Positions 34,445-46,383 of a stretch of DNA of 64,000 nt are shown here, one piece after another. Under the pieces are notes generated by a model that worked only from the letters and a program-made list of their open reading frames with translations, did no database searches and was not told the DNA's origin. How positions within the stretch are numbered: the stretch's first letter is position 1; every line of letters starts with the position of its first letter. Origin of the DNA: Galeopsis tetrahit. Lineage: Eukaryota; Streptophyta; Magnoliopsida; Lamiales; Lamiaceae. Location: the NCBI GenBank assembly GCA_963675135.1, contig OY776126.1:23129195-23193194 (forward strand), read 5' to 3'. Made by a program: the position numbers and the translations under genes.

Positions 34445-35866
34445 TTAATGAACATCCCAGGTACTAAGGTTTACCAACTCCATGCAATGGTTGAACTTAT
34501 TGCTTGGTAATGCCTTAGTTAACATATCAGCTGCATTCTCTTCTGAAGCTACCTTCTGAACTTCAACAATGCTCTTCTCCAAGATGTCTCTAACAAAATG
34601 CAACTTCACATCAATGTGCTTTGACCTCTCATGAAACACTTGATGTTTTGCTAGATGAATTGTACTCTGATTATCACACAGCACAGGAACACTTTTCTGA
34701 AATATGCCAAAATCTCTCAGAATGCCCTTCAACCACATTGCTTCCTTCACAACTTCTGTTAAGGCTATGTATTCAGCTTCTGTTGTGGATAAGGTCACCA
34801 TAGATTGTAAAGCTGCTCTCCAGGTGATAGCAGTGCCATACAATGTAAACACATAACCAGATAAAGACTTCCTTGTATCTATGTTTCCAGCAAAATCAGA
34901 ATCCACAAATCCAATCAAAGGTCTCTTGGTATCAACTGATTTTTCAAACAATAATCCTAAGTCTTCTGAACCATTCAGATATCTTAGAATCCACTTCAAA
35001 GCTTCCCAATGTAGCTTTCCTGGATTTCCCATGAACCTACTCACCATACTAACAGCATAGGCAAGATCTGGTCTGCTACAAACCATAGCATACATGAGAC
35101 TTCCTACTCCATTTGCATAAGGGACAGTAAGCATCTGCTTCTTCTCTTCAGCTGTTTGAGGAGATTGCTTGGCTGACAACTTAAATTGCTGGCCAAATGA
35201 GGTACTAACAGGTTTGGACTGGTGCATAAGGAATCTTCTCAACACCTTCTGAATGTAACCTTTCTGGGACAAGAACAGCTTCCCTGCTTTCCTGTTTCTG
35301 AGAATATCCATGCCTAGTATTCTCTTGGCTTCACCCAAATCCTTCATCTCGAACTTGCTACTCAACTGCTGCTTCAGCTGGGTAATCTTTCTCATACTCT
35401 TGCTAGCTATTAACATATCATCTACATAGATCAGTAGATAGGTGCTCTCTAGATAATCTTGTTTACCAATATATACACATCCATCATATTTGCTTCTTAA
35501 GAAACCAATAGAAAGTATGAATGTATCAAACTTTCTATACCATTGTCTAGGACTCTGCTTGAGCCCATACAATGATTTCTTAAGCAAGCATACCTTACTT
35601 TGAGTTTCAGGCATGATAAACCCTTCTGGTTGATGCATATATATTGTTTCAGCTAGTTCTCCATGTAGGAATGCAGTTTTAACATCTAGCTGATGTAACT
35701 CAAGATCATCTTGAGCAACCTTAGACAAAAGTAATCTTATTGAACAGTGTTTAACAACAGGAGAGAATACCTCATTGAAGTCTATGCCTTCTCTTTGTGT
35801 GAATCCTCTTGCCACCAACCTAGCCTTGAATCTGATCTGCTCTCTCGCACCACCAAATCCAACTTA
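34445..35866 (-). pseudogene. Copia reverse transcriptase and RNase H region
   Basis: Open from the TAA at 35864-35866 to a stop at 34445. Reverse transcriptase (RVT_2) motifs include VARGFTQREGIDFNEVFSPV, LDVKTAFLHGEL, QPEGF and the catalytic YVDDM near 35418-35432. RNase H follows with DSDFAG, STTEAEYIAL and CDNQS. The region itself is intact but is separated from the integrase part by an in-frame stop, so it is annotated as part of a broken gag-pol gene. Confidence 0.9.
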
Positions 35867-37201
35867 TAGCTTCTTCTTGAACAGCCATCTACAGCTGACC
35901 AACTTCTGGTTGTCTGGCTTCTCCACAAGGATCCAGGTCTCATTCTTCTCTAAGGATTGCAACTCTTCTGACATGGCTGCTATCCACTGCTCTCTTTCAG
36001 GACTGGTGATAGCTTCCTTATAGTTTCTTGGCTCATAATGCTCCACCTCTTCTGCTGTGATCAGAGCGTATGACACAAGATCAGCTTGACCAAACCTAGA
36101 TGGGGGGTGAATCTGCCTCCTGAGCCTATCTCTTGCAAGGCTGTAATTTCTCAGATCAGCAGGGTTGTCCTCCATGGCCTCATCTTCTGAATGATCTTCT
36201 GGATCATCTTCTGGGACCTGTTCTGGAACAACCTCATCAGGGGTGTTGTCTCCTGTATCAGCAAAGTTGTCCACCTCCTCTGGGGTCAACTCTCCTGATG
36301 TGGGAAACTCCACCTCAGCTGAGAAACTCTCTTCTGACTCATTTACAATTCTTCCATCTAGGTCATGGGAGTTTCCATTATGAGGATATCCCATTACCTT
36401 CTCATTAAAATCAACATCTATGCTGATTATCACTTTCTTATGACCAGGTTCAAGGCACCACAGTCTATAGCCCTTGACACCTATTGGATAGCCAATGAAT
36501 ATACATTTCAGAGCCCTAGGCTCAAGCTTATCCTGTCTAATATGTGCATAAGCCTGACATCCAAACACTTTAAGTTTTGAATAATCAGACAACTTGCCAT
36601 ACCAGATCTCATCTGGGGTTTTACCTTCTAAAGCATATGAGGGAGTTTTGTTTATCAAGTAACATGCAGTACATACAGCTTCTCCCCAAAAGCTTTTAGG
36701 TAATTTAGCATCAGCTAACATGCATCTGACCCGTTCTAGAATAGTTATATTCATTCTCTCTGCTAATCTATTTTGCTGTGGATTAAGAGGGACAGTTCTA
36801 TGTCTAGTAATGCCCTTCTCTTTACAAAATTCATTGAATTCAGCTGATAGATACTCAAGGCCATTATCTGTCCTCAAATGTTTTAAGGACTTTCCTTTCT
36901 TGTTCTCTATCTCAAGTAGCCATTCTTTGAATTTTGTAAAGGCCTCACTCTTCTGTTTGAGAATGAACACCCAAAATTTTCTAGAATAGTCATCTATAAT
37001 TGACATGAAATACTTACCTCCACCAATGGTTTCAGTCCTTGATGGCCCCCAGAGATCTGAATGAACATAATCCAGCAGCTCCTTTGTAGTGTGCTCACCC
37101 TTCTGGAATGACTTCTTCTTGGCCTTGCCAAGAATGCACTGCTCACAGAACTCCAGGCTTTTGAATGTCTTCTGGTGGAATGCCCCCTTCTTGGATAACT
37201 A
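35867..37201 (-). pseudogene. Copia integrase region
   Basis: Contains the end of the zinc-binding module (CEQCILGK), the catalytic core with IIDDYSRKFWVF, LRTDNGLEYLS and the downstream AERMN (DDE-type residues D, D and E), then the Copia-typical VFGCQAYAHI segment and an acidic linker. An in-frame TAG (37199-37201) lies just before it and a TAA just after it. The residues before AERMN read QQNRL instead of the usual QQNGV. Confidence 0.88.
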
Positions 37202-37372
37202 CATCAGACCTTTCTCACCCACATGTGCCAGCCTCTTATGCCAAAGCATAGCATCTTCAGAACTCATGGTAACATCAGCAGCACCTGTGATTGTCTCACC
37301 AATTAAAGAATATAGACCATTAGACTTCTTCCCTTGCATCACTATTCTATCAGCTTTGGTGACAAACAAACA

Positions 37373-38488
37373 TCATTTTTCAGTCTTGAATTCATAACCC
37401 AAAGCATTTAGTGTGCCAAGAGATATAAGGTTTCTCTTCAAATCTGGAACAAATCTGACATTGGTCAGGATCACATGTTTATCATTAAACATCTTCACCC
37501 TCACAGTGCCAATACCTCTCACATTGCAGCTTTCATCATTACCCAACAGAACTGATCCATCATCCATCATTTCCAGGTTTTGAAACCAAGATTTGGTGGG
37601 ACACATATGGAATGAACATCCAGAATCCAACACCCATTCATTAACAAGTTTGCTATCTGTTATGCTCATGACTTCTGCACTATCATATCCTTTTGCCTCT
37701 GCTATATCAGCTTTGGCAGGATCAGTAGGCTTCTTATGCTCAGGACAGTCTTTAATGAAATGTCCTTCTTTATGGAATTTGTAGCAAGCTCTGCTCTTGG
37801 CTACAAACCCATTCTTCTTTTGATTTGGCTTGGCATGAAACTTCTTGCCTTGCCCTCCTTTCTTGTCATTCTTGAGTTTGATATTAAGACCCTCAGCTTG
37901 GTTCTTGGTCTTCTTGGTTGAGTTTGCTACATGTAAACTCTTAGTTTTCAGAATGGACAAGACTTCTTTGAATTTTGCCTTACCCTCTTTGGTAATCAGC
38001 AAAGCATCCTTGAAGTTATCATATGAAGGTGGTAAGGACTCCAATAGTAGAAAAGACTTCTTGTGATCATCTAAGGTGACTCCAACATTTTCAAGATCAT
38101 CAATAGCTTGCATGAACTCTATTAACTGCTCATCAAGGGTCTTATCATCTGTCATCTTGAAATTGTTGAGCTTCCTCTCCATAAACATCTGGTTTGACAA
38201 AGATTATGTCAAATACAGATCATCAAGGGTCTCAAATACAGCAGCAACATCCTTCTCCTTCATAACTTCCCTGAACACATTGTCTCCCAAACTCAGAACA
38301 ACAATGTTGTAAGCTTTTTCCATAAGCTCTTCTTTCTTGGCCTGGTCTGCATCGGATGCAGCAGGGTCAAGAGGAGTAAGGGCCTCTTTCAGCCCATGGT
38401 GTGACAGCATAGCCTTCATCTTGGCTTTCCATAAGCCAAAATCTGTCTTACCATTGAATTTCTCTATCTCCAACTTCACAGAGCCCAT
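37373..38488 (-). pseudogene. Copia gag and protease region
   Basis: Starts MGSVKLEIEKFNG at 38488, a typical Copia gag start, and includes a UBN2-type gag domain. An in-frame TAA at 38204-38206 splits it after 94 residues. The second part holds a zinc-knuckle remnant CYKFHKEGHFIKDC in which the second Cys of CX2CX4HX4C is Phe, then the protease active site VLDSGCSFHMC near 37620-37650. The frame ends at 37373; the following pre-integrase segment (around 37205-37330, WHKRLAHVG) is in a different frame. Confidence 0.88.
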
Positions 38489-38513
38489 TTCTGATTCTTG
38501 ACTTTATCTTCGA

Positions 38514-38533
38514 CTTCCCACAGACGGCGCCAA
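38514..38533 (-). promoter_or_regulatory. Primer-binding-like site of the Copia element
   Basis: Minus strand TTGGCGCCGTCTGTGGGAA starts one or two bases after the 5' LTR end. The matching tRNA was not determined. Confidence 0.6.
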
Positions 38534-38534
38534 T

Positions 38535-39199
38535 TGTTACGGAATTGTATCCACAAAGCAACTCCTTACAAATGATAAATCAAGACAACTAGAAACGCAA
38601 TGAATTGAAACGTATAAAGAACTCAAAGAAAGAACACGGGATTTACGTGGTTCGATCAAATGATCTACGTCCACGGAGGATAGAAGACTCTCTTCACTAA
38701 TCTCAAATGAAAGTTACAGATTACAAGTATTCACTAAGCTTGATCTCTCGAAACTCTCAAATTCAGTAACCCACAACCTATGCACTAGATGGTGTATTTA
38801 TAGATGTACAATGCATTGGATAACCGCCACTAACCAACTAACTAACTAACAGAAATAACAGAATTAACTAACTCTGAAAACTAGATTTCAGTAGACTTGA
38901 CCCAGCGGAGTTGTCTCAGCAGACTTGTCTTCAGCAGACTTGGCCCCAACTCTCCTGAACTAACTTCAGATAACTTGTCTAGCAGAGTTGTCCAAACTCA
39001 TAAGCATAGTTGTCCAAACTCATCAGCTGAGTTGTCCAAACTCAATAATTTCAGATTAGTTGACTCCTAATAAGACCACTAAACCTTATCAGTTGAATTA
39101 CTCCTTAACTCAACTTTGCTGAACTCCAAGATCAGAACAATAGCAACTCTTCTTATAGATAGATATTAGATGACATCCAATATTGCATTAATCCTAACA
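38535..39199 (-). repeat. Copia 5' LTR
   Basis: Partner of the 33694-34377 LTR. TATA-like CTATAAATAC (minus) near 38793-38802, with the 22-bp repeats at 38981-39046 upstream of it in element sense. Confidence 0.92.
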
Positions 39200-39204
39200 G
39201 GTAA

Positions 39205-40330
39205 CAAATTAAATTTAAGACAAACTTTTTCGACAAATGTTCAGTCGAGTACGAGGACGAGGGAGTATTACTTTGTATATTAAATATGATTGTATTTTAC
39301 ATTTTATTTTATTATAAAAGCAAAGTATAATTAAATTAAATTTAGAAAAGCAAAGTATTCAAATTTTAATTGAGTTAGAAAATTGGTATGTTCACGTGCC
39401 AAATTACGGTCAAATGACGGTGCGCGTGATTAGACAAATTGACACTTCATCCCCAAAAGGAAGGCCGTGAACGTAGCTTTATTCCACCACCTACGACTTT
39501 TTTGTTTTTCTTCTCCAAATTTTAAAATAAAACCATCATCAAATAAATTAATACTATAACATTACATCTTTAAATATGTCTCATCGAAATTTATATTTCT
39601 AAATATTAATTGTAATGTTAAACAGTATCACATGGTAACAATTGTTCATTATCAAAAGAACTTAACACAATTGTTATTCTTTAATTCCATACTATATAAA
39701 CTAATCAACCTCTAAATATTAATATATCAACATTGAATATGATGAAAGCCTATGTCATCCATCAAGAAGTGCCTTGACCTAATTATTTTTTGAATGCCAA
39801 ATATCCAGTCCAAAATCGACTAATTCGGGGACTAACCTCACCGTTCACTTACAGGGACTGTTTAAAGTCATATTTTAGCGCTCTGTATGAATATGATCCC
39901 ATATAAATTATTTTTACCTAAGATATTTCTATCCCTAACACATAATAATAATAATACTCTTTTTTGTCTGAGAATCCGGTATACAATCACTCCATATGAT
40001 ACGCCTCATTTTAAGGGCATTCCTCACGAGCCTAGCTTGGTCAAATTAATACACATGCCTTATAATACAATAAACTTTGACCAACCATCATGTTCATACA
40101 GACTAGTCACTGAATCATCAAAAATATATTACTATAATATTATATCTAGTTAATTTCTAAATTAAACTTAATATATCCAAATAAGTATAATAAAAATAGT
40201 TTTTATATTATAAGAGTCCATGATTTTGTGTTGAAGAAAGAGATATTTAAATGCAACCCCTACCTAAAAAAGGTTTCAAAGAATATTATTCACACCATCA
40301 CTCTCATGCTCAATGAGTCATTATCTAGAG
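39205..40330. other. Upstream region of the WRKY gene
   Basis: AT-rich, no other gene. Holds a G-box (CACGTG, 39393-39398) and several W-box cores listed separately. Confidence 0.5.
39409..40082. promoter_or_regulatory. W-box cores upstream of the WRKY gene
   Basis: The W-box core TTGACC occurs as GGTCAA at 39409-39414, TTGACC at 39774-39779, GGTCAA at 40039-40044 and TTGACC at 40077-40082. The last two face each other 32 bp apart, about 420-460 bp upstream of the start codon. WRKY proteins bind this core, so auto- or cross-regulation is plausible; that is inference. Confidence 0.5.
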
Positions 40331-40334
40331 TCTA

Positions 40335-40342
40335 CTATATAG
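40335..40342 (+). promoter_or_regulatory. Probable TATA box of the WRKY gene
   Basis: CTATATAG lies 158 bp before the start codon and just ahead of a GA-rich leader-like stretch. Confidence 0.5.
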
Positions 40343-40500
40343 AAAAAGAGAGAGAGAGCAAAAAAGATTAAGCTATGGTATCCCAATCACACAATCTAAT
40401 CAATTAAAAAAAATATCTCATAAAGAAACTTATACTTCTCCTACTCAAACTCCTCTTGTCCACTCACAATCTTGAAATAATTCACCCACCCCCATCCCCC

Positions 40501-41953
40501 ATGTCTGATGAAGACAAGAGCTCACAACCCTACAATATTCAAAACCATTCTTCCAACATGGCAGGATCTAAAGGGTTTTCATTTTCTTGCATAACTCATG
40601 AAGATTTCAACCCCTTCATGTACAACCACCATCAAAACCCTAGTACTGGATTTGGTCATGATATGAGCTGGTACTTCAATCAAAGCATGGAGTACAACAC
40701 TGCCAGCTTTCATGACCTTCCTGATTGTTCAACTAATTCTGATCATGTGAATAATTGTAATAATTCATCAAGCATCAATCTTGGAGAGACTTGTAGTAGT
40801 ACTGCTGCTGAGATTAATCCACCAACGACACCGAATTCTTCCGTCTCGTTTCCGTCAGTTGAGCAAGAGGATTTGCAGCAACAAGTTATGTTTGAAGAAG
40901 ATGGAGATCATGCCAAGTCTAAAAAAGTGTAGGTTTGGTAATTTATTTATTTATTTTTTACTATTTTTTCTAGTCATTTTGGTATATGTTTGGGTGAGAT
41001 TTTCAATTAATTATTGGTTAGATATACATTGATTTTATATTGCTATCAAGGTGGACCATTTTAATTATATCTTAATTTCTAATTTCTTGATTCAACTATA
41101 TAGCTAGCTTGTTTTCAAAGCTAGCTGAAAATAACAGGATATATATAGTATATACTAGTACATCAAAGGTATACAGTGTTCGTTTATATAATTTTGATTT
41201 GAGACTATATAGATATATATATATATATACTTGATAAGATGCGGATTTTAATTTAGCTTTCTTTATTTCATGATCAGCCAAATTAATTTAATTAGTTAAA
41301 GTTTCTTGTAATATTGCATCGATTGATACATACCTTTGAGGAATTTTGATAGGAAACCCTAAATCTAGCTAGCTAGCTACATTAATTTATATATACTAAT
41401 AAATTGATGAATTATAATTGCAATTGATGAATAGGAAAGAAAAAAAGAAAGGGCAGAAAAAGGAGAGAGAAACAAGAATTGCGTTCATGACTAAAAGTGA
41501 GATGGATAATCTGGAAGATGGATACAGATGGAGAAAGTATGGCCAGAAAGCTGTAAAAAATAGTCAATTTCCAAGGTTAATTAATTTACATTTGATCATA
41601 TTTATAGTATATTTTTATGCAATTTATTAATTATTGATGATAATGTATATATGTAACACATAATTAATTAATTAATTTGTAGGAGCTACTACAAATGCAC
41701 GACACAAAAGTGCAATGTGAAGAAACGTATTGAGAGATCATCCGAAGACCCATCAACGGTGATCACCACCTATGAAGGTAAACACAACCACCACAGCCCC
41801 GTCTCTCTCCGCGGTGGCAATGCTGCTGCCATGTTGTCGCGGCCGTCTCCACCACCACAGCTTGCTTATTTTCCCGGCAATATCTCTCAAAACTTTCTAT
41901 TTCACCACACCATTCCTAACATGGACTCGTCCACCTTTCTTCACAACCCATGA
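40501..41953 (+). CDS. WRKY transcription factor, group IIc (WRKY71/28/48-like)
   Basis: Nuclear DNA-binding protein that recognises the W-box. Exons 40501-40928, 41435-41575 and 41683-41953 give 280 codons (279 residues). The ATG at 40501 (MSDEDKSSQPYN) is used; the in-frame codons before it start with TTG. The N-terminus is rich in Asn, Ser and His. A basic patch KEKKKGQKKERE, a likely nuclear localisation signal, precedes the single WRKY domain: YRWRKYGQKAVKN, then CX4C (CTTQKC) and HNH closing a C2H2 zinc finger (CX4CX23HXH). The second intron falls inside the domain after the codon for PR, the position conserved in groups IIc and III. Within the domain the sequence is NSQFPRSYYKC, where IIc relatives usually have NSPxPRSYYRC. 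Subgroup comes from domain similarity recalled from Arabidopsis. Confidence 0.94.
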
Positions 41954-43339
41954 ATATGAATTAATGCCTCATCTCTAGCTCTCTAGTCATGTATTATATG
42001 CATAAACTTGATTCTTGATGATTTTGTAAGTGTAATTTATTCCATGGATTTAGGCACTGTATGTATGAATGCAAATTTTCCTACTTGTAGAGTGGATTTT
42101 TTTAATTGGCTGAATTGAATTTCGCATCCTGCTAATTTTTAAAATTCAAATTTTTAGTCATTTGATCAGTTACAACGCGCGTGTTAGTAACAGGTTATTA
42201 AAAATTAAAAGAACGTGATGTTTAAGAAAAAAATGTAGCGCCATCTCAACATTATGGGGTATTCTCAAAAGATTAAAATGTTGAATTTTGAAAGTTAACA
42301 TACTAACAAAATTTAATTTGAGATCGAGTCTTTGATCATTTTTAATTTTCAACTTCTTGGAAAAAAATTGCGACTTTTACTGACTTGTGATTTGAGAATA
42401 CTAACTAGTAATTTCTTTTAAGGTTTAAATATGAAGCAAAAAACTAAATATATTACTACTAATTAGTACTGATGACTTTTTGTCTGTATTATATTCAAAT
42501 TTTAACTTGTAATCACATATTTGAAAGTTCACATATTTATTTAATTGAACTATACGAGGTTTAGGATGCAATTGTGAAGACCATGGAAATTAAAGGAAAT
42601 TGGAATATATTGATTGGAACACTTATTTGCTAATAATGGATTATATAATTTGTACTCTCTAAAATTTGAACAGTAACACATATACAAACTAGGTACGATA
42701 TTGTGACATGTATTACACTGTGGTTGGTATCAAGTTTGTGGCCCCTTACACACACGTAAATTTCAATTGCCCAATTTTATTATGTTTTTTTATTTGAGTA
42801 CGCATTTTAATAAATATTGATTAATTTATATAAAAAGTAGACATGATGAAGGTATATATGGTGAGGTATTATGAGATTAATTTGTAAATAAAATCATTGT
42901 TTATTTATAAAGTGATGATAATTTGAGTAAATAAATTATGACCGATTTGAGGGGGTACGGTAAATAATATTATTTCTAAAAAAATGAGAATATTGAAATT
43001 AAATAATAAAAAATGAAAGACGGTGAAATAATGATTTTGGGGGGAGTATCTTGTTTAACTCATTTACAAAAGAGATCTAAAAAAAAAAAAAAAACTTTGT
43101 ATATAAATTAATAAGATCTATTAGAATTTTATATATTGTGTAGGATAAGTCATGAAATTCACGAATCTCAATATGTACGTGAATCAAATTCATAAATTAG
43201 TTTTTGTTGTCATCATTCTAAAGTTGCGTTAAGCTTTACGAAGACCATTTTAATTTTTGCTTAAAGTTATGATACTTAATTAAGTTAAAAAATTGATCAG
43301 ATAAAAAAATAAGAAAGGTGACAATCTCATTTTGAGTTT
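41954..43339. other. Intergenic DNA between the WRKY gene and the CACTA element
   Basis: AT-rich. The part at 42760-43050 resembles the interior and right end of a Stowaway MITE (TTTGGGGGGAGTATC near 43035) but lacks a paired left end. No gene seen. Confidence 0.5.
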
Positions 43340-43359
43340 TATCACTACAAAAAAATTGA

Positions 43360-43680
43360 TAAATGGCATCGGGGAAGGCATCGGATCTGCCGTCCCCAAA
43401 GATGAAGGCAACGGCAAAGGCATCGGCAGTGTGCCGATGCCAATATGCTCGATGCCATTTAAATGGCATCGGATTTGGGGAAAACCGATGCGAAATGGCA
43501 TCGGCAGGTCGCCGTTACCAAATGGCATCGGGGCCCACTGCCGATGCCATTTTGCATCGGGGACAGCCGATGCCATTTCGCATCGGGGAAAGCGCCGTTA
43601 CTAAATGGCATCGGGGCACTGCCGTTACCAAATGGCATCGGGCACACTGCCGATGCCATTTTGCCGATGCCTTTTTATTA
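43360..43680. repeat. Left subterminal GCATCGG array of the CACTA element
   Basis: Repeated ATGGCATCGG and CCGATGCCAT units in both orientations, mixed with CCGTTACC spacers. Overlapping ORFs in several frames are products of the repeat. Confidence 0.9.
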
Positions 43681-43689
43681 GAATTTAAA

Positions 43690-43875
43690 AAAGACGAATC
43701 TGGGTTTCGAACCCAGATCGATAGGCCACCAACACCCACCCCCCACCGCTGGGCCACCCCATTTTCGCATATTCAGCCCATTTTCGCGATTTCAAGGGTT
43801 CGAACTCGTGACCTCGCGGTCTCGAAGGCTTTTAAGTGCCCCCTGTGTGCCGTTTAGGCTAGGAGCTTTTAGTCG
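43690..43875 (-). repeat. Two tRNA-like (SINE head) segments inside the CACTA element
   Basis: On the minus strand one segment has TAGCCTAAACGG (A-box-like) and GAGTTCGAACC (B-box-like), about 50 nt apart. A second, about 80 bp on, has TGGCCCAGCGG and GGTTCGAAACC. These match RNA polymerase III promoter boxes. No target duplications were found and neither folds as a good tRNA, so origin from SINEs is tentative. Confidence 0.4.
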
Positions 43876-44492
43876 ACATGTTTTGAATGCAATTAATATA
43901 TATTCAATTTAATTTGCGTTTTTAATTCTTTAATTAATTCAATTCATTCTAACTTTAATTGTTGTTTATTAAATTATTTATCAAAACATATCATATTATT
44001 TCTAAATTATGTTTTTCAAATTAACTAAATTATGTTTTTCAAATTAAATAATTTATTTACGGTATCAATTATTCACACTATTTAAATTTATTCTAATCTT
44101 CAATTTACAACATTTAAATTCATTCTAATTTTTTATTTCACAACATTATAATTACATACAACATTGAATATAATTATTTTCACTTATACATTTAAATTTA
44201 TTCTAATCACATCATTTAAATTCATTCTAGTTTTCAATTCACAACATTAAATATATATAATTATTTTCACTTATCCATTTAAAAATATGAATTCACTTAT
44301 ACATATAATTAAAAAAAAATCATCTATTATAAAATTATTCTCTAGTTCATTTTCAATTAAAATAACATCATATCACAAACAACATTAATTATAATCATAA
44401 TTAGCATGTTCACGTCAATTAAAATAAAAATTAATCCTCAACGTCAATGTAATATAATAACATCACACGTAACAAAGTAATATAAAAATGTA
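43876..44492. other. AT-rich non-coding part of the CACTA element
   Basis: Repeated ATTTAAATTCATTCTAA-type phrases (44060-44260); no ORF of interest. It lies 3' of the TNPA-type gene. Confidence 0.6.
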
Positions 44493-46197
44493 TCACTCCT
44501 CATCACCACCACCATCATCCTCAGTATCATCCCAATCCTGAACCTGGCTACTATAATGAACGTTGTGCGACGGCCTCGGCGGCCTCGGCTCCCCACCTAT
44601 CCGACCCATCTGTCCCATCATCAATGCAAGCTGGTCCTGAAACTCCTTGCGTAAGCGCTCCTCCTGCTGCCGCATTTGTTCCACTAAGCGCTGCTCTCTA
44701 TCTTCATTGACTCTCCGTTCTTCAGCAATAGCATTGTTCATGTCTTCCTGGGTGAATCGTCCATAAGCCGTACCACTTGACGTCTCGCCAGGACCGGAGG
44801 AGACCCGTCTGTTCTTGCCTACTTGTCCAAGGCCCCTAACACGTCCATGAGACCTGCCGACCTTCTTCACGTACAGTGCAGACATATCGGGTAAAGGTGG
44901 GGCCTGGGAACCATCCTCTGAACTAGGTTCATCTGACGGATCTCTTGTAGTATTATTGGTGAACTCGTCATGTATCTGGTCCTATACGTGCACATTTAAA
45001 AGTGGGTTAATACATTTTCAAGTACAATTAAATATATATTTGTTATATAATGTAATGTATATATATATAACTTACAAGTATATCACCCATATAGCCACAA
45101 GTGTATGTCCCGTTTTCGTAACGGTGGTAATATTCAACTATCTCCCAGTCGTATGCAGGGCGTCCCGTCCTCTCCTCCTGTATTTTGAATCGAAGACATA
45201 TACGAATAAATAAACTAAATAATTAACTAAAATTAATTATATATAATTGACCACAAATACTTACAATGCGTCGTGCGACCTCTGCTGCTCCACGAGCTCC
45301 GCCTTTATGAGTACCATGGCCAGTACCCGGACCTCCAGGCTCGGATAAGCGGTTCTTACGAGCCTGCTCGCTCTTCTTAATTGTGTCGGGATTGTTCCAG
45401 TGACGAACTAAGGAGTTCCAAACATTCACATCCCACAACGGCCTCTTGTTATCCTTCACCCACGCTTTCTTGATTTTTGATAACATGTTAGTGTACCGAG
45501 TTGCAGCTCTTTGAAGAAAGAGTCTGTACACCTCTGTAGAAGATGTGGCTTCAGGGTCCCACCTGACCTCGGTCTGCAAAAAAAAATTAATTAACGAAGT
45601 AATATAACAAAATAACTAAATGTAAAGTTATTATTTTATACCTGGAATGTATCCCACCACCGCTGTACCGTGCCGGGTGATACCATAGCCCAGGTGTGTG
45701 CTCCAAGCTCCATATTCCGGTACATTATCGATCTGATCGTCCTCGAAATTAAATTTGAAGGCATCAACCTGTTACACGTATTTTATTAATAAACATGTTA
45801 TACATACGTCTAATGAAATTTAAATATAATATACTTACGTATCCATGTAGATAAACAGTCGGATGCGACTGTCGGGTGCATCAGTCGACATGCTGGCCTG
45901 TGTCCCGACAGACGGATGTCTAACTGGCGAATGTATCGGTGGAGGGGATTGTTCCTGTGGATGTGGAACCATATGAGGCAACTGAGGCACCTGAGTGTAA
46001 TAGGAATTAGGGTTCATTCCGGGCATTTGGGGCAACATTATCCCAGTCATATCGGGCATATACAAACCATGTGGTGTCTGCACAGTCGGTGTCTCATCCA
46101 CCGGCTCTCCTCTGCCTCTACCTCTACCTCTACCTCGCCCATGTCCAGAAGAACCCTGACCAGAGCCATGTCCAGAACCATGTCGACGACCACTCAT
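44493..46197 (-). CDS. TNPA-type CACTA protein (plant transposase, Ptta/En/Spm family), intact
   Basis: DNA-binding accessory protein expected to bind the subterminal GCATCGG repeats and bring the transposon ends together. Exons 45839-46197, 45642-45768, 45265-45573, 45076-45177 and 44493-44981 have GT-AG introns and add up to exactly 462 codons (461 residues) without a stop. The start MSGRRHGSGHGSG leads into an RG-rich stretch (residues 10-32). A Pro-rich linker precedes the conserved domain (about 120-300) with THTWAMVSPGTVQRWWDTFQ, YTNMLSKIKKAW and WNSLVRHWNNP, typical of the plant En/Spm transposase family. Residues 378-420 are a Glu/Arg/Gln-rich coiled coil, the likely dimerisation segment, and the C-terminus is acidic. 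An open multi-exon frame means the gene may still be functional in trans. Confidence 0.85.
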
Positions 46198-46383
46198 CTG
46201 TCAAAATGAACATTAAAACATTATTAACATTGAACATTGTAACAATTAAAAAACATTATATATGAACATCACTGTAACGATTAACACTAAAATATAAATA
46301 AGGAATATAATTAAGGAATTAATATTTAGATAACATTGTCTAACAATTAATATTTAGATAACATAGTCTAACAATTAACAACA

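Larger units (their letters stand above)
33694..39199 (-). mobile_element. Ty1/Copia LTR retrotransposon with broken gag-pol
   Basis: Complete 5,506-bp element flanked by a perfect 5-bp duplication GGTAA (33689-33693 and 39200-39204). LTRs 33694-34377 (3', 684 bp) and 38535-39199 (5', 665 bp) start TG, end CA and look about 98 percent alike by eye, apart from short indels. In minus-strand order it encodes gag, protease, integrase, reverse transcriptase and RNase H, the Copia order. The frame is interrupted by an in-frame TAA in gag (38204-38206), a stop plus frame change after protease (37373), a TAG before the integrase core (37199-37201) and a TAA before reverse transcriptase (35864-35866). 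It cannot make its own full polyprotein. Confidence 0.93.

Noticed and set aside
24918..39199. One retrotransposon nested in the other
   Set aside because: Each has its own perfect 5-bp duplication (ACATG and GGTAA) and they are side by side with about 0.9 kb between.
43280..43857. Several overlapping ORFs of 60-160 codons on both strands
   Set aside because: They run through the GCATCGG subterminal arrays; the peptides are repeat products and differ between frames.
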